NCBI GenBank assembly: GCA_031275735.1
Contig: JAISOJ010000057.1
Span: forward strand, 1 to 46,103
DNA: 46,103 nucleotides
Source: Dysgonamonadaceae bacterium
GTDB lineage: Bacteria > Bacteroidota > Bacteroidia > Bacteroidales > Azobacteroidaceae
Direction: 5' to 3'
Shown here: piece after piece, positions 27,558-36,548 of the stretch
How positions within the stretch are numbered: the stretch's first letter is position 1
Layout: every line of letters starts with the position of its first letter
The notes under the pieces: model-generated
Seen by the model: the letters and a program-made list of their open reading frames with translations, nothing else
Told to the model about the DNA's origin: nothing
Database searches by the model: none
Position numbers and translations under genes: made by a program

Positions 27558-28505
27558 ATGAAAAGAATTTTAATTGTAGGAAGTACAGGACAAATTGGTT
27601 CCGAACTAAGTATTCGTTTACGCTCTATCTATGGAAGAGATAATGTCGTTTGCGGATTTTATACGCCGCCTTATCCCGAAGGTTTTTTCGACGCCGGACC
27701 TACCGTTGAAATCAACGCTTTGCATATCGAACAGATTGCAGGAGCGGTTAAAGAATATAAGATAGATACCATTTATAACTTGGTAGCTATTTTGTCGGCA
27801 ACCGCCGAAAATTATCCTCAATTGGGTTGGGATGTAGGAATCGGGAGTTTGATGAATTGTTTGGATGTGGCGCGGGAGTACCATTGCGCAGTTTTTACGC
27901 CGAGTTCTATCGGCGCTTTCGGACCGAGTACACCGAAAGACAATACACCCCAAGATACCATTCAACGTCCTAATACGGTTTACGGGATAACGAAAGTTTT
28001 GGGCGAATTAGTTAGCGACTACTATTATAATCGATGGAAAGTAGATACACGTTCGGTACGTTTTCCGGGAATCATCTCTTATATGACCTTACCGGGCGGA
28101 GGCACCACCGATTATGCCGTCGAGATTTTTTACAAAGCAGTGCAAGGCAAGCCTTTTGTTTGTCCGATTAAGCCCGGCACTTTCATGGATATGATGTACA
28201 TGCCCGACGCTTTGGATGCAGCTATCCACATTATGGAAGCTGATCCGGCTAAACTGGTTCACCGGAATTCGTTCAACGTAACTTCGATGAGCTTTGATCC
28301 TGAGATATTGTATAAGAGTATTAAACAATATTATCCGGATTTCAAAATGACTTACGAAATAGATCCGTTGAAGCAAAGTATTGCTGATTCGTGGCCTAAT
28401 CGCCTGGACGATTCTTGTGCAAGGGAAGAATGGGGATGGCAACCACACTACGACTTGGAGCAAATGACGAAAGACATGATTGAAAAACTAAGAGTTAAGA
28501 GTTAG
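27558..28505 (+). CDS. L-threonine 3-dehydrogenase, short-chain (epimerase-like) type
   Basis: Predicted to oxidise L-threonine to 2-amino-3-oxobutyrate with NAD+, feeding Kbl. The 315-residue protein is an extended SDR: NAD-binding GSTGQIG at 8-14, catalytic Tyr142 and Lys146 in YGITK, and SSIGAFGP at 116-123. Sequence such as VRFPGIISYMTLPGGGTTDYA resembles SDR-type threonine dehydrogenases of Flavobacteria and animals rather than the zinc-dependent Tdh of E. coli. Placement 32 bases after kbl supports the assignment. The stop codon lies inside the left inverted repeat of the next element, so the last few residues may have been shaped by that insertion. Confidence 0.88.
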   Translation: MKRILIVGSTGQIGSELSIRLRSIYGRDNVVCGFYTPPYPEGFFDAGPTVEINALHIEQIAGAVKEYKIDTIYNLVAILSATAENYPQLGWDVGIGSLMNCLDVAREYHCAVFTPSSIGAFGPSTPKDNTPQDTIQRPNTVYGITKVLGELVSDYYYNRWKVDTRSVRFPGIISYMTLPGGGTTDYAVEIFYKAVQGKPFVCPIKPGTFMDMMYMPDALDAAIHIMEADPAKLVHRNSFNVTSMSFDPEILYKSIKQYYPDFKMTYEIDPLKQSIADSWPNRLDDSCAREEWGWQPHYDLEQMTKDMIEKLRVKS

Positions 28506-28889
28506 GAGTTAAAGATGAAGAAAAAGTCGATATTCGGAGTTAAGAGCTATATATTTGCTATCAGAATAGTACGGCTTTCTCAATATTTGTTGCAGCAAGA
28601 GAAAAAAGAATTTGTTTTGAATAGACAGGTTTTACGTAGTGCGACGGCAAGCGCATTAGTCAAGGAAGCGGAATATGCTCGAAGTGATGCTGGTTTTATC
28701 AATAAATTCGGTATTTCATTGAAAGAAGTAAATGAAGCGGGTTATTGCTTATCTTTGCTTAAGGATACAGATTATATGGATTCTAAATTATACGAAAATT
28801 CTTTTCATGATTGCGCAAAATTGATTTCTATGCTTGTTTCTACTATTAAAGCCATAAAAAACAGAAATCTCATAGTTCTTAATTCTTAG
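28488..28889. mobile_element. Inverted-repeat-flanked four-helix-bundle cassette
   Basis: The left arm 28488-28504 (CTAAGAGTTAAGAGTTA) and the reverse complement of 28873-28889 (CTAAGAATTAAGAACTA) agree at 14 of 17 positions. Further degenerate copies of the unit (GAGTTA, GTTCTTAA) continue to 28513 and to about 28905. The repeats enclose one gene of the family related to proteins encoded in 23S rRNA intervening sequences. Tight placement between tdh and mutL, with both adjacent stop codons inside the repeats, suggests an inserted unit. No transposase is present. Confidence 0.5.
28515..28889 (+). CDS. Four-helix-bundle protein (23S rRNA IVS-related family)
   Basis: A 124-residue, mostly helical protein of the family first known from intervening sequences in 23S rRNA genes. 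Typical motifs are YIFAIRIVRLSQYLLQQEKKEF (first helix; positions 12-33), VLNRQVLRSATASALVKEAEYA (aligned to the usual LRSGTSIGANI.EA), FINKFGISLKEVNEAGYCL and LLKDTDYMDS. The usual SIGANI is degraded to ASALVK, so this copy may be drifting. It lies 9 bases after the tdh stop and 19 bases before mutL, between inverted repeats. Its biological function is not known. Confidence 0.82.
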   Translation: MKKKSIFGVKSYIFAIRIVRLSQYLLQQEKKEFVLNRQVLRSATASALVKEAEYARSDAGFINKFGISLKEVNEAGYCLSLLKDTDYMDSKLYENSFHDCAKLISMLVSTIKAIKNRNLIVLNS

Positions 28890-28908
28890 CTTTTAGTTCT
28901 TAACTTAT

Positions 28909-30690
28909 ATGGATGTTATTCATTTATTGCCCGATTCGATTGCTAATCAAATAGCGGCCGGCGAAGTTATCCAGCGGCCGGCTTCCGTAGTAAAAGAATT
29001 GATCGAAAACGCAGTGGACGCCGGCGCCGATCATATCCGGATATATATCAAAGACGCCGGACGCACGTTAATTCAAGTAATTGATAATGGAAAAGGGATG
29101 TCTGAAACCGACGCCCGAATGGCTTTCGAAAGGCACGCAACTTCCAAAATCACTACGGCGCATGATTTGTTTGCGCTCCGCACCATGGGTTTTCGTGGCG
29201 AAGCATTAGCTTCTATCGCTGCAGTTGCTCAGGTGGAATTAAAGACTCGCCGGAGAGAAGATGAAATGGGAACGCTCATTCAGATTTCAGCTTCCCAATT
29301 GGACAAACAAGAAATGATAAGCACCAGCCAGGGCAGTATGTTTTCGGTAAAAAACTTGTTTTTCAATATACCCGCCCGTAGGAAATTCTTGAAATCCAAC
29401 GAAACGGAATTCAAGAATATCCTGACGGAAGTGGAACGGATTGCGCTAGTATATCCCACTATTACTTTTTCCTTGAAGCACAACGACAGCGAAATACTCA
29501 ACCTGCCGGTATCCGGACAAAAACAACGGATTGTTAATGTGCTAGGGAAAAAATTATTGCAACAACTGCTTCCGGTAAATGTCAATACCTCCTTAGTCAA
29601 TATCTCCGGCTTTATTGGAACGCCCGAATCAAGTAAAAAACGGGGAGCTTTCCAGTATTTTTATGTTAACGGACGATACATGCGGCATCCGTATTTCAAC
29701 AAGGCTATTGCATTAGCTTTTGAACCTTTCGTTCCGACCGGCGATATGCCTAATTTTTTCATCTATCTCACAGTCGACCCTTCGAGCATCGATGTTAATA
29801 TTCATCCGACTAAAACAGAAATCAAATTCGAAAATGAACAGGCAATCTGGCAAATTATTACTACAGTAGTAAAAGAAGCCATCGCTGTTCCCTCTTTGGA
29901 GTTTGACAGGGCAGAAGCTATCGATATGCCTGTTTACGATACTAAAAGACCTCCCGTAGAGCCGCCTAATATACAAGTTCGTACTGGTTATAATCCTTTT
30001 AAGGAAACCAATACGCAAACATACAGAAAAACAGATTGGGAAAAATTGTACGAAACGCATAGTCTTCCCATTCAATCGACGGAATCCGGCCTTATTTTTG
30101 AAATGGAAGACAAAGAAATTTTTAAAATTTCTTCGGAAACGCTTCATTACAAAGGCAAATATTTGATTCTCGTTCTCAAATCGGGATTAACGTTTATCGA
30201 TCAGCGCCGGGCGCATATCCGCATTCTATTCGACCAATATTTACAACGGATACAACAAAAACAAGGCGCTTCGCAAGGATTGCTATTTCCCGAAATCATT
30301 ACTTTTAGTCCGAAAGAGTCGACCGTCCTCCCCCATTTATTGGACGACCTTTCTTACATCGGTTTCGATTTGGCTGATTTGGGAAACAATGCTTATTCCA
30401 TAAATGGGATACCTTCCGGTTTGGAAACCATCAACCCTGTCGAAACTTTGCAGGAAATGGTGGATAAAGCGATGGAAACCGGTTGCGAAGTCAAAGAAGA
30501 AATTTCGGAAACATTGGCATTGGCATTAGCGAAAAAGGCAGCTATTCTCCCCTGCAAAATCCTTTCACAGGAAGAATCGCAAGAATTAATTGCCAAGCTT
30601 TTTTCTTCTACTTCGCCGAATTATACACCTGATGGAAAACTTATCGTTTATGTTTTTCCGGAAGAAGAATTGAATAAAAAATTTAAATAA
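28909..30690 (+). CDS. mutL: DNA mismatch repair protein MutL
   Basis: Links MutS mismatch recognition to downstream repair. The 593-residue protein has an N-terminal GHKL ATPase: LPDSIANQIAAGEVIQRPASV at the start, ELIENAVDAG (32-41), DNGKGM and TMGFRGEALASIAAVAQ. A variable linker (about 335-400) precedes the C-terminal dimerisation domain. In that domain the endonuclease motif DQHA(X)2E(X)4E is not intact: the sequence is DQRRAHIRILFDQYL. No MutS mismatch protein is encoded in this window; the MutS-like ATPase at 20490-22295 is a different family. The gene follows the four-helix-bundle cassette, which may have separated it from an older promoter. Confidence 0.95.
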   Translation: MDVIHLLPDSIANQIAAGEVIQRPASVVKELIENAVDAGADHIRIYIKDAGRTLIQVIDNGKGMSETDARMAFERHATSKITTAHDLFALRTMGFRGEALASIAAVAQVELKTRRREDEMGTLIQISASQLDKQEMISTSQGSMFSVKNLFFNIPARRKFLKSNETEFKNILTEVERIALVYPTITFSLKHNDSEILNLPVSGQKQRIVNVLGKKLLQQLLPVNVNTSLVNISGFIGTPESSKKRGAFQYFYVNGRYMRHPYFNKAIALAFEPFVPTGDMPNFFIYLTVDPSSIDVNIHPTKTEIKFENEQAIWQIITTVVKEAIAVPSLEFDRAEAIDMPVYDTKRPPVEPPNIQVRTGYNPFKETNTQTYRKTDWEKLYETHSLPIQSTESGLIFEMEDKEIFKISSETLHYKGKYLILVLKSGLTFIDQRRAHIRILFDQYLQRIQQKQGASQGLLFPEIITFSPKESTVLPHLLDDLSYIGFDLADLGNNAYSINGIPSGLETINPVETLQEMVDKAMETGCEVKEEISETLALALAKKAAILPCKILSQEESQELIAKLFSSTSPNYTPDGKLIVYVFPEEELNKKFK

Positions 30691-30803
30691 TAAATATTCG
30701 AAAATGAACATACCCGTCCATATCGGAAGGACGGAAAAGCTAAGGCAATGATTCCTTAATATTTACAAAATAGAACTGTACCGCGCTTCTTTATTTTTAT
30801 CCG

Positions 30804-30839
30804 TTTGTATGTAATATTGGAAATTTAATGCTAATTTTG
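30804..30839 (+). promoter_or_regulatory. Candidate promoter of the DUF3298 lipoprotein gene
   Basis: TAATTTTG (30832-30839) is a perfect -7 element. The nearest TTTG (30804-30807) is 24 bases upstream, beyond the usual spacing. A small hairpin (CCGTCC 30714-30719 with GGACGG 30729-30734) lies earlier in the same gap and lacks a T tract. Confidence 0.45.
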
Positions 30840-30875
30840 CATCAATATTAAACCAAATTAAAGCATATTTCAGTT

Positions 30876-31733
30876 ATGATTTTCAAAATTAAAAAAGCAA
30901 GTACTTTATTTACTATTGTATGCAGTGTTTCTCTATTTTTCTTTATAGCTTGTAATCAAAAAATAAAAACCGTCGATAATGGCATTATTTTCAAAACAAT
31001 CTCTGAAGACAAGAACTATTCCATTAATGGTAAAGAATCAAAATTAAATGGCAATTTGAAAATATCTTTCGTATATCCCGAAATCTATAAAACAAAGGCC
31101 GAGAAACTAAAAAGCCTGCAAAAGATTTTTATTGAAAAAGTATTTACGGAAGCATATGTGAATCTTTCCCCACAAGAAGCGGTAGATAGTTTTTCCAATC
31201 GGTACATGCATGATTTTAATGAACTTTGCGTAGAAGATTTCTTCGATGAAGATTATCGTCCGGAAGACGAGGTAAATTTTCTGTTTTATCTGAACATAGA
31301 AAACAAAATTATTTACAACCAAAATAATTTTGTTTCTTTCACGGTAGAAAATGCCAGTTATAACGGAGGTGCACACGGTTCGCACAGTATTTCCGGATAT
31401 GTTATCGATTTAAATACTCATGCACTTTTGACAGAGGACGCTTTTGCCGGAATTAATTACACAAAAAACTTGTCTCCAATTATCATCCGGAAAATTGCCG
31501 AAGCTAATGGTCTTAAAGAAACGGAACAATTGGAAAATATAGGATATAACAATATCAACGGTATGGCGCCAAACGGAAACTTTACTCTCGACGATAAAGG
31601 AATCACTTACTATTTCAACGAATACGAAATTGCCGCTTATTCTGTCGGAATTACCAAAGTATTTATTCCTTACAAAGAATTCAATGTATATATCGCCGGA
31701 AACAGTCCGATTGCAAAATTGGCTGGTTTATAA
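30876..31733 (+). CDS. DUF3298/RsiV-type lipoprotein
   Basis: A 285-residue predicted envelope lipoprotein of unknown role. The signal ends in a lipobox with Cys26 (FFFIAC). The central region resembles the DUF4163-DUF3298 pair: YNGGAHGSHSISGYVIDLNT (residues 162-181) is the typical Gly-Gly-Ala-His-Gly stretch, and the end, ITYYFNEYEIAAYSVGITKVFIPY, is the usual DUF3298 close. Related domains occur in the lysozyme-binding anti-sigma factor RsiV, but there is no cytoplasmic anti-sigma part here, so that function should not be transferred. rsmG starts 6 bases downstream. Confidence 0.8.
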   Translation: MIFKIKKASTLFTIVCSVSLFFFIACNQKIKTVDNGIIFKTISEDKNYSINGKESKLNGNLKISFVYPEIYKTKAEKLKSLQKIFIEKVFTEAYVNLSPQEAVDSFSNRYMHDFNELCVEDFFDEDYRPEDEVNFLFYLNIENKIIYNQNNFVSFTVENASYNGGAHGSHSISGYVIDLNTHALLTEDAFAGINYTKNLSPIIIRKIAEANGLKETEQLENIGYNNINGMAPNGNFTLDDKGITYYFNEYEIAAYSVGITKVFIPYKEFNVYIAGNSPIAKLAGL

Positions 31734-31739
31734 TTATTT

Positions 31740-32360
31740 ATGGATATTATAAAAAAATACTTCACGTATTTAACAGAAAAACAAGAGTTCCAATTTACAG
31801 CATTATACGATTTATATGCAGATTGGAACTCGAAAATTAATCTTATTTCCCGTAAAGATATTGAAAATTTATACGAAAAACATGTTCTTCATTCTTTGGG
31901 AATTGCAGAAATAATCCGCTTTACGGATAATACTGAAATTTTAGACGTAGGCACAGGAGGCGGATTTCCTGGCATTCCGTTAGCTATTTTGTTTCCTAAT
32001 GTTCGTTTTTTTTTGATCGACAGTATTGGGAAAAAAATCCGGGTAGCAGAAACTATTAGCCGGCAAATTCAACTCAATAATGTGGAATGTAAACAGAAAC
32101 GGGTGGAAGACGAAAAGGGTGAGTTCGATTTTATAGTAAGCCGTGCCGTCATGCCTTTACCCGATTTAGTTAGAGTAGCCAAAAAAAATATTGTTCGCGA
32201 TCAGCAGAATGCTCTCCCCAATGGTTTCCTTTGCCTGAAAGGCGGCGATTTGCAGGCAGAATTGAAGTTTTTTCGAAATAAAGCAGTTACTTATGATTTG
32301 GAAGATTATTTCGAAGAAGAATTTTTCAAGACGAAAAAAGTGATTTATTTACCTAATTAA
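31740..32360 (+). CDS. rsmG: 16S rRNA (guanine-N7)-methyltransferase RsmG (GidB)
   Basis: Adds the N7 methyl to G527 of 16S rRNA using SAM. The 206-residue protein matches the family in length. Motifs are YADWNSKINLISRKDIENLYEKH (residues 26-48; only part is cited as the family entry motif), the SAM loop LDVGTGGGFPGIPLAI (68-83), and IVSRAVMPLPDL. It is 6 bases after the DUF3298 gene and is followed by a convergent acyl-CoA synthetase gene. Confidence 0.95.
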   Translation: MDIIKKYFTYLTEKQEFQFTALYDLYADWNSKINLISRKDIENLYEKHVLHSLGIAEIIRFTDNTEILDVGTGGGFPGIPLAILFPNVRFFLIDSIGKKIRVAETISRQIQLNNVECKQKRVEDEKGEFDFIVSRAVMPLPDLVRVAKKNIVRDQQNALPNGFLCLKGGDLQAELKFFRNKAVTYDLEDYFEEEFFKTKKVIYLPN

Positions 32361-32473
32361 TTTCTCTACATCTTTTTTGATCTAAAAATATCTTACATCC
32401 CTCTAAATTAATTAAGTTTTTGGAGTAAACAAATAAACCTGTTTTCAATAGAGTTGTAACGTACTTTTCAGTT

Positions 32474-32519
32474 AAAATCGAATCGTCCCTGAGAAATATT
32501 TGCGACGGAATCCGATTTT
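32474..32519. terminator. Candidate bidirectional terminator
   Basis: AAAATCG (32474-32480) and CGATTTT (32513-32519) form a 7-bp stem, with CGTC/GACG (32484-32487, 32504-32507) pairing inside. The A/T arms supply a U tract in either direction. It lies between the convergent rsmG and acyl-CoA synthetase genes. The rest of the gap 32361-32522 shows nothing else. Confidence 0.4.
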
Positions 32520-32522
32520 CAA

Positions 32523-34178
32523 TTACGTATATAAATACCGCTTGATACTTTTTTTAGGCGTCTTTTCAAATTCGCTTGGATACAACTGTATTTTCGCTAT
32601 CTTTTCATAAGAAGCGACCATATTATTAAGCGTTTCCTTGTTTTTTTCCATGATTAACGGAAGTTCTTCCTCTTTGGTCCCTGTCGAATCCAAAGCGTCG
32701 TAATCCGGATAAACCAAAGCAATTAATTTACGGTTTCGTTCTACTACCAAACTTTCCATTACAAAGGGAAGGTTATCTAATTTGGCTTCGATTTCTTCCG
32801 GATAAATGTTTTGTCCGTTAGCACCCAGAATCATACTTTTAGAACGTCCTCGGATAAAGATATTGTTGTCGTGGTCAATCGTTCCCAAATCGCCGGTCTT
32901 CAACCAACCATCCTCGGAAAATACATTTCGTGAAGCTTTTTCATTTTTATAATAACCGCTCATTACATTCTGGCCTCTGACCTGAATTTCTCCGGCCACA
33001 TGATGTGGATCGGGAGAATCGATTCTTACTTCCATTACGTCTAATACCTTTCCACAAGAATGAGGCACATAATCGGGATAAAGCGAAAAACTAATTAACG
33101 GAGCACATTCAGTCATTCCATAACCTACGGAAACCGGAAATTTAATTTTAAGAAGGAAGTCTTCTACTTCCGCATTAAGAGGAGCGCCGCCGATGATTAA
33201 CTGTACGAATTTTCCACCAAAAGCATTGACTAATTTTTTCCGTATTTGAGCGTAAATTTGTTGAGCAAGCAACGGAATACTCAAAGCCATCTTCATTGGC
33301 GTTTTATTTAAAGTAGGAATAATCATTTTCCGGTATATTTTTTCCAGAATAAGAGGGACGGCGATAACTAAAACCGGTTTGACCTCTTCGAATGCTTTCA
33401 ATAATATTTGTGGAGAAGGCGTTTTTCCTAAAATAGTAACGTCGCATCCTTCCGACAGGGCATATAAAAATTCGAACGCAGAACCGTAAGTATGCGCTAA
33501 AGGAAGGAAAGACAACATTTTATCTCCCTGATTCAAATTGAAAATTCGGCGGGCGAAAGTAAGATTCCCTGAAAGATTACCGCCGGTAATCATCACGCCT
33601 TTGCTGAAGCCGGTCGTGCCCGAAGTGTAATTCAATACTAATATTTCGCTGTCGGGAAGATCAATGTACCGGATATCTTTTGCCTTAAAGCCATTAGGAA
33701 ATTTTTTGTCGAATCGGCTATCAAGTTGTGAAATCAAAAGATCGTTTTTTTCACTGTGACGTTGATATTGCACGTTTAAATCGGAAAGAGAAAAAGAAAC
33801 CCTAATCTTGGATAATACACTTTCCTCTAAAGCTTCCCAAATTGTATTCGCACAAAAGAGTATTACCGCTTCGGAATGATTGATGATGTGGCTGATATCG
33901 CAGGGATTGAAATCTTGTAAAATAGGTACAATAATAGCTCCGTAAGTTATTGTACCTAAATAAATAATACACCAACGAGCAGAATTTTTGCCGACTAAAG
34001 CAATTTTATCTCCCGGTCTTATACCCATTTCTCTATAGAGGATATGTAATTTTTCTATTTCTATTGCCAATTCACCATATGTATATTTAATCGGTGTTGC
34101 ATATTCGGTGAGAGCCGGACTATCGAAGTTATCTTGGAAACTTTTCTCAAAAAGTTTTATTAAATTTTCTTTTTCCAT
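32523..34178 (-). CDS. AMP-forming long-chain acyl-CoA synthetase
   Basis: Activates a fatty or related carboxylic acid to the acyl-AMP and then acyl-CoA. With the ATG at 34178 the protein has 551 residues. ANL-superfamily motifs are in order: LNYTSGTTGFSKGVMITGG (ATP loop), LPLAHTYGSAFEFLYAL, GYGMTECAPLIS, GWLKTGDLG and RSKSMILGANGQNIYPEEIE. The reading frame is open 20 codons further (to 34238), but homologues start at MEKENLIKLFE, and a -7 element (TATATTTG, 34210-34203) lies within the extension. Chain-length preference cannot be read from the sequence. It is divergent from mtaB. Confidence 0.88.
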   Translation of the reverse strand: MEKENLIKLFEKSFQDNFDSPALTEYATPIKYTYGELAIEIEKLHILYREMGIRPGDKIALVGKNSARWCIIYLGTITYGAIIVPILQDFNPCDISHIINHSEAVILFCANTIWEALEESVLSKIRVSFSLSDLNVQYQRHSEKNDLLISQLDSRFDKKFPNGFKAKDIRYIDLPDSEILVLNYTSGTTGFSKGVMITGGNLSGNLTFARRIFNLNQGDKMLSFLPLAHTYGSAFEFLYALSEGCDVTILGKTPSPQILLKAFEEVKPVLVIAVPLILEKIYRKMIIPTLNKTPMKMALSIPLLAQQIYAQIRKKLVNAFGGKFVQLIIGGAPLNAEVEDFLLKIKFPVSVGYGMTECAPLISFSLYPDYVPHSCGKVLDVMEVRIDSPDPHHVAGEIQVRGQNVMSGYYKNEKASRNVFSEDGWLKTGDLGTIDHDNNIFIRGRSKSMILGANGQNIYPEEIEAKLDNLPFVMESLVVERNRKLIALVYPDYDALDSTGTKEEELPLIMEKNKETLNNMVASYEKIAKIQLYPSEFEKTPKKSIKRYLYT

Positions 34179-34202
34179 TTTTTCTCGTAAACTTATAGAG
34201 GA

Positions 34203-34210
34203 CAAATATA
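34203..34210 (-). promoter_or_regulatory. -7 element of the acyl-CoA synthetase gene
   Basis: Minus strand TATATTTG is a perfect TAnnTTTG, 25 bases upstream of the ATG at 34178. No clear TTTG sits at -33. It supports the shorter start of the gene. Confidence 0.5.
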
Positions 34211-34320
34211 CGGAAAAATCTTTATTGATAAAAATCATGTTGTCAATGGTTCGTTTTTTGTACCTTTACCGAAATTTTCCGGACAACAAATCAATGCTGT
34301 CTGTTCGCATTACATACTGT

Positions 34321-35616
34321 ATGAACTGGATAGATAAACAGGTATTTCAAAATAAAAAAGCCGCTTATTTTACGTTGGGCTGCAAATTGAATTTTGCGGA
34401 GACATCTATGATTGGTAAATATTTGACCAATAACGGAATACGAAAGATTTTGCCCGGCGAAAAAGCCGATATTTGCGTGGTTAATACTTGCTCGGTAACA
34501 GCATTAGCAGATAAAAAATGCAGGCAGGCAATTCGCCGGATTAAAAAGCAACATCCGGATGCTTTTTTGGTTGTGACCGGATGTTATGCTCAGTTAAAAC
34601 CGGAAGACGTCGGCAGGATTGAAGGCGTGGATTTGGTTTTGGGAGCCGGTGAAAAAATGAATATTTTGAAACACCTGGAGGAAAAAATCGCCGTTTCTCC
34701 GATTAAGAATGTACGGACGTTTATTCCTTCTTGTTCTTCAGACGACCGTACCCGTCATTTTTTGAAAGTGCAAGACGGATGCGATTATTATTGCTCCTTC
34801 TGTACGATTCCGTTTGCTCGTGGGCGAAGCCGTAACGGAACAATCGCCGAATTGGTGCAAATGGCGGAGACTGCCGGACGGGAAGGGGGAAAAGAAATTG
34901 TCTTGACGGGCGTGAATATCGGCGATTTCGGAAAAACAACCGGCGAAACATTTTTTGATTTAATAAAAGCTTTGGAGCAAGTAAAATCCATTGAACGTTT
35001 CCGCATTTCTTCTATTGAACCCAATCTGCTGACCGATGAAATATTGGTATTTCTTTCTCAATCGCGACGTTTTACCCCGCATTTTCATATTCCTTTGCAA
35101 TCGGGTTCGGACGAAGTATTGAAATTGATGTTTCGAAAATACGATACTGCGCTATTTTTTTCCAAAGTAGATAAAATCATGCGGTTGATGCCTGAAGCCT
35201 TTATCGGCATTGACGTTATTGTCGGAATGCGTGGGGAAACGGACGCCCATTTCAAGGAAACAGAACATTTTTTAGAACAATTGCCGTTTTCACAATTACA
35301 TGTTTTTACTTATTCCGAACGTCCCGGAACGATGGCATTGAAAATGGGCCCGGCGGTTTCCTTGAAGGAAAAACAAGAACGAAGCCGACGATTAATGGAA
35401 TTGTCGGAAGAAAAAAACCGGGCGTTTTACCTCTCACAGATTGGAACTGTGCATAAAGCGCTGTTTGAACATACAAAACGAGGGACGAAAATGCACGGTT
35501 TCACCGAAAATTATATTAAAGTGGAAACGGATTATAATCCTTGTTGGATAAATCAATTGATTGATGTAACTTTGTCCGGATTTAATGATAATAAAACGGC
35601 TTTGCTTATTGAATGA
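34321..35616 (+). CDS. mtaB: tRNA N6-threonylcarbamoyladenosine (t6A37) methylthiotransferase MtaB
   Basis: Radical-SAM enzyme that converts t6A to ms2t6A at tRNA position 37. With the ATG at 34321 the protein has 431 residues. The N-terminal methylthiotransferase domain has cluster cysteines 21, 57 and 88 (TLGCKLNFAE, NTCSVT, TGCYAQL). The radical-SAM cluster motif is CDYYCSFC with Cys154, 158 and 161, and a TRAM-like tail follows. The frame is open upstream to 34108, but that part is unlike the family and overlaps the acyl-CoA synthetase coding region. TACCTTTA at 34261-34268 is a fair -7 element. The next gene overlaps its stop by 4 bases (ATGA). Confidence 0.93.
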   Translation: MNWIDKQVFQNKKAAYFTLGCKLNFAETSMIGKYLTNNGIRKILPGEKADICVVNTCSVTALADKKCRQAIRRIKKQHPDAFLVVTGCYAQLKPEDVGRIEGVDLVLGAGEKMNILKHLEEKIAVSPIKNVRTFIPSCSSDDRTRHFLKVQDGCDYYCSFCTIPFARGRSRNGTIAELVQMAETAGREGGKEIVLTGVNIGDFGKTTGETFFDLIKALEQVKSIERFRISSIEPNLLTDEILVFLSQSRRFTPHFHIPLQSGSDEVLKLMFRKYDTALFFSKVDKIMRLMPEAFIGIDVIVGMRGETDAHFKETEHFLEQLPFSQLHVFTYSERPGTMALKMGPAVSLKEKQERSRRLMELSEEKNRAFYLSQIGTVHKALFEHTKRGTKMHGFTENYIKVETDYNPCWINQLIDVTLSGFNDNKTALLIE

Positions 35617-36518
35617 ATAAATTCTCATATTATATATTGAAGGGAATAATGGCTCCCGTAGCTTTGCTCCCGCGGGAAGTAGCATTTTTTTTATCCGACA
35701 TTGTTTACCTTTTCGTTTACCATATAGTTCGTTATCGGCGTAGAATGGTAGAAAAAAATTTAAAAAATGCTTTCCCCTGCAAAACAGTGAAAGAAAGAAA
35801 ACAAATAGAAAAAAAATTTTATCGTCATTTCTGCGATTATTTTTTCGAAACAATGAAATTGTTGCATATCTCGGACAGTGAAATGAAAAAACGCTTTACT
35901 TTCAAAAATATTGATTTAATTGATTATTTTCTGAAAGAGAATAGGCCGGTTATTCTTATGCTTGGGCATTATGGTAATTGGGAATGGGTGACTTCCATTA
36001 CGTTATGGGTAAAAGAAAATAAAAATACGATAATCGGACAAATATACCGTTCTTTGAAAAATAAAGTTTCCGATCTGTTTTTTCTAAATCTCCGCAAACG
36101 GTTTCATTCGGTAGGTTTTATCAAGAATGATGTTTATCGCGAAATTATCAAGATGCGCAGAGCAAAACAAAATTGGCTTTTAGGATTTATTTCAGATCAA
36201 AAACCTTCAGGAAACGGAGTCCGCTATTGGGTGAATTTTTTAAATCAAGATACGCCGGTTATAGTTGGTGCAGAAAGAATTGCCAAACAAACGAATGCCG
36301 TAGTTTTTTATTTGGATATTATCCAAGTGAAAAGAGGATATTATGAAGGAAAAGTGAAATTGATTTCGGATCGTCCTGCTGAAAATTCCGAATATGAAAT
36401 TTCCCGTAATTATATGCAACAGTTAGAAAAAACTATTTTACGCGACCCTTCTCTCTGGTTGTGGACGCATAACCGATGGAAGTATAAAAGAGAAAAATCG
36501 GATGAATCGACTATTTAA
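35613..36518 (+). CDS. Lipid A / LpxL-HtrB-like acyltransferase
   Basis: Predicted inner-membrane acyltransferase adding an acyl chain to lipid A or a related lipid. The 301-residue protein has an N-terminal hydrophobic anchor (about 8-38) and the HX4(D/E) catalytic motif as HYGNWE (His119, Glu124). Later family stretches are GFISDQKPSGNGVRYWVNF and the C-terminal LWLWTHNRWKY. Length is typical of LpxL/LpxM relatives. The start overlaps the mtaB stop by 4 bases, so translation is coupled. The exact acyl donor and acceptor are not shown by sequence. Confidence 0.88.
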   Translation: MNKFSYYILKGIMAPVALLPREVAFFLSDIVYLFVYHIVRYRRRMVEKNLKNAFPCKTVKERKQIEKKFYRHFCDYFFETMKLLHISDSEMKKRFTFKNIDLIDYFLKENRPVILMLGHYGNWEWVTSITLWVKENKNTIIGQIYRSLKNKVSDLFFLNLRKRFHSVGFIKNDVYREIIKMRRAKQNWLLGFISDQKPSGNGVRYWVNFLNQDTPVIVGAERIAKQTNAVVFYLDIIQVKRGYYEGKVKLISDRPAENSEYEISRNYMQQLEKTILRDPSLWLWTHNRWKYKREKSDESTI

Positions 36519-36548
36519 TTTTCAATTACTTACTTTATTTTCCCCATT

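Noticed and set aside
34108-34320. N-terminal extension of MtaB by 71 codons
   Set aside because: The extra part is unlike the family, overlaps the acyl-CoA synthetase coding region, and the family N-terminus begins at the ATG at 34321.
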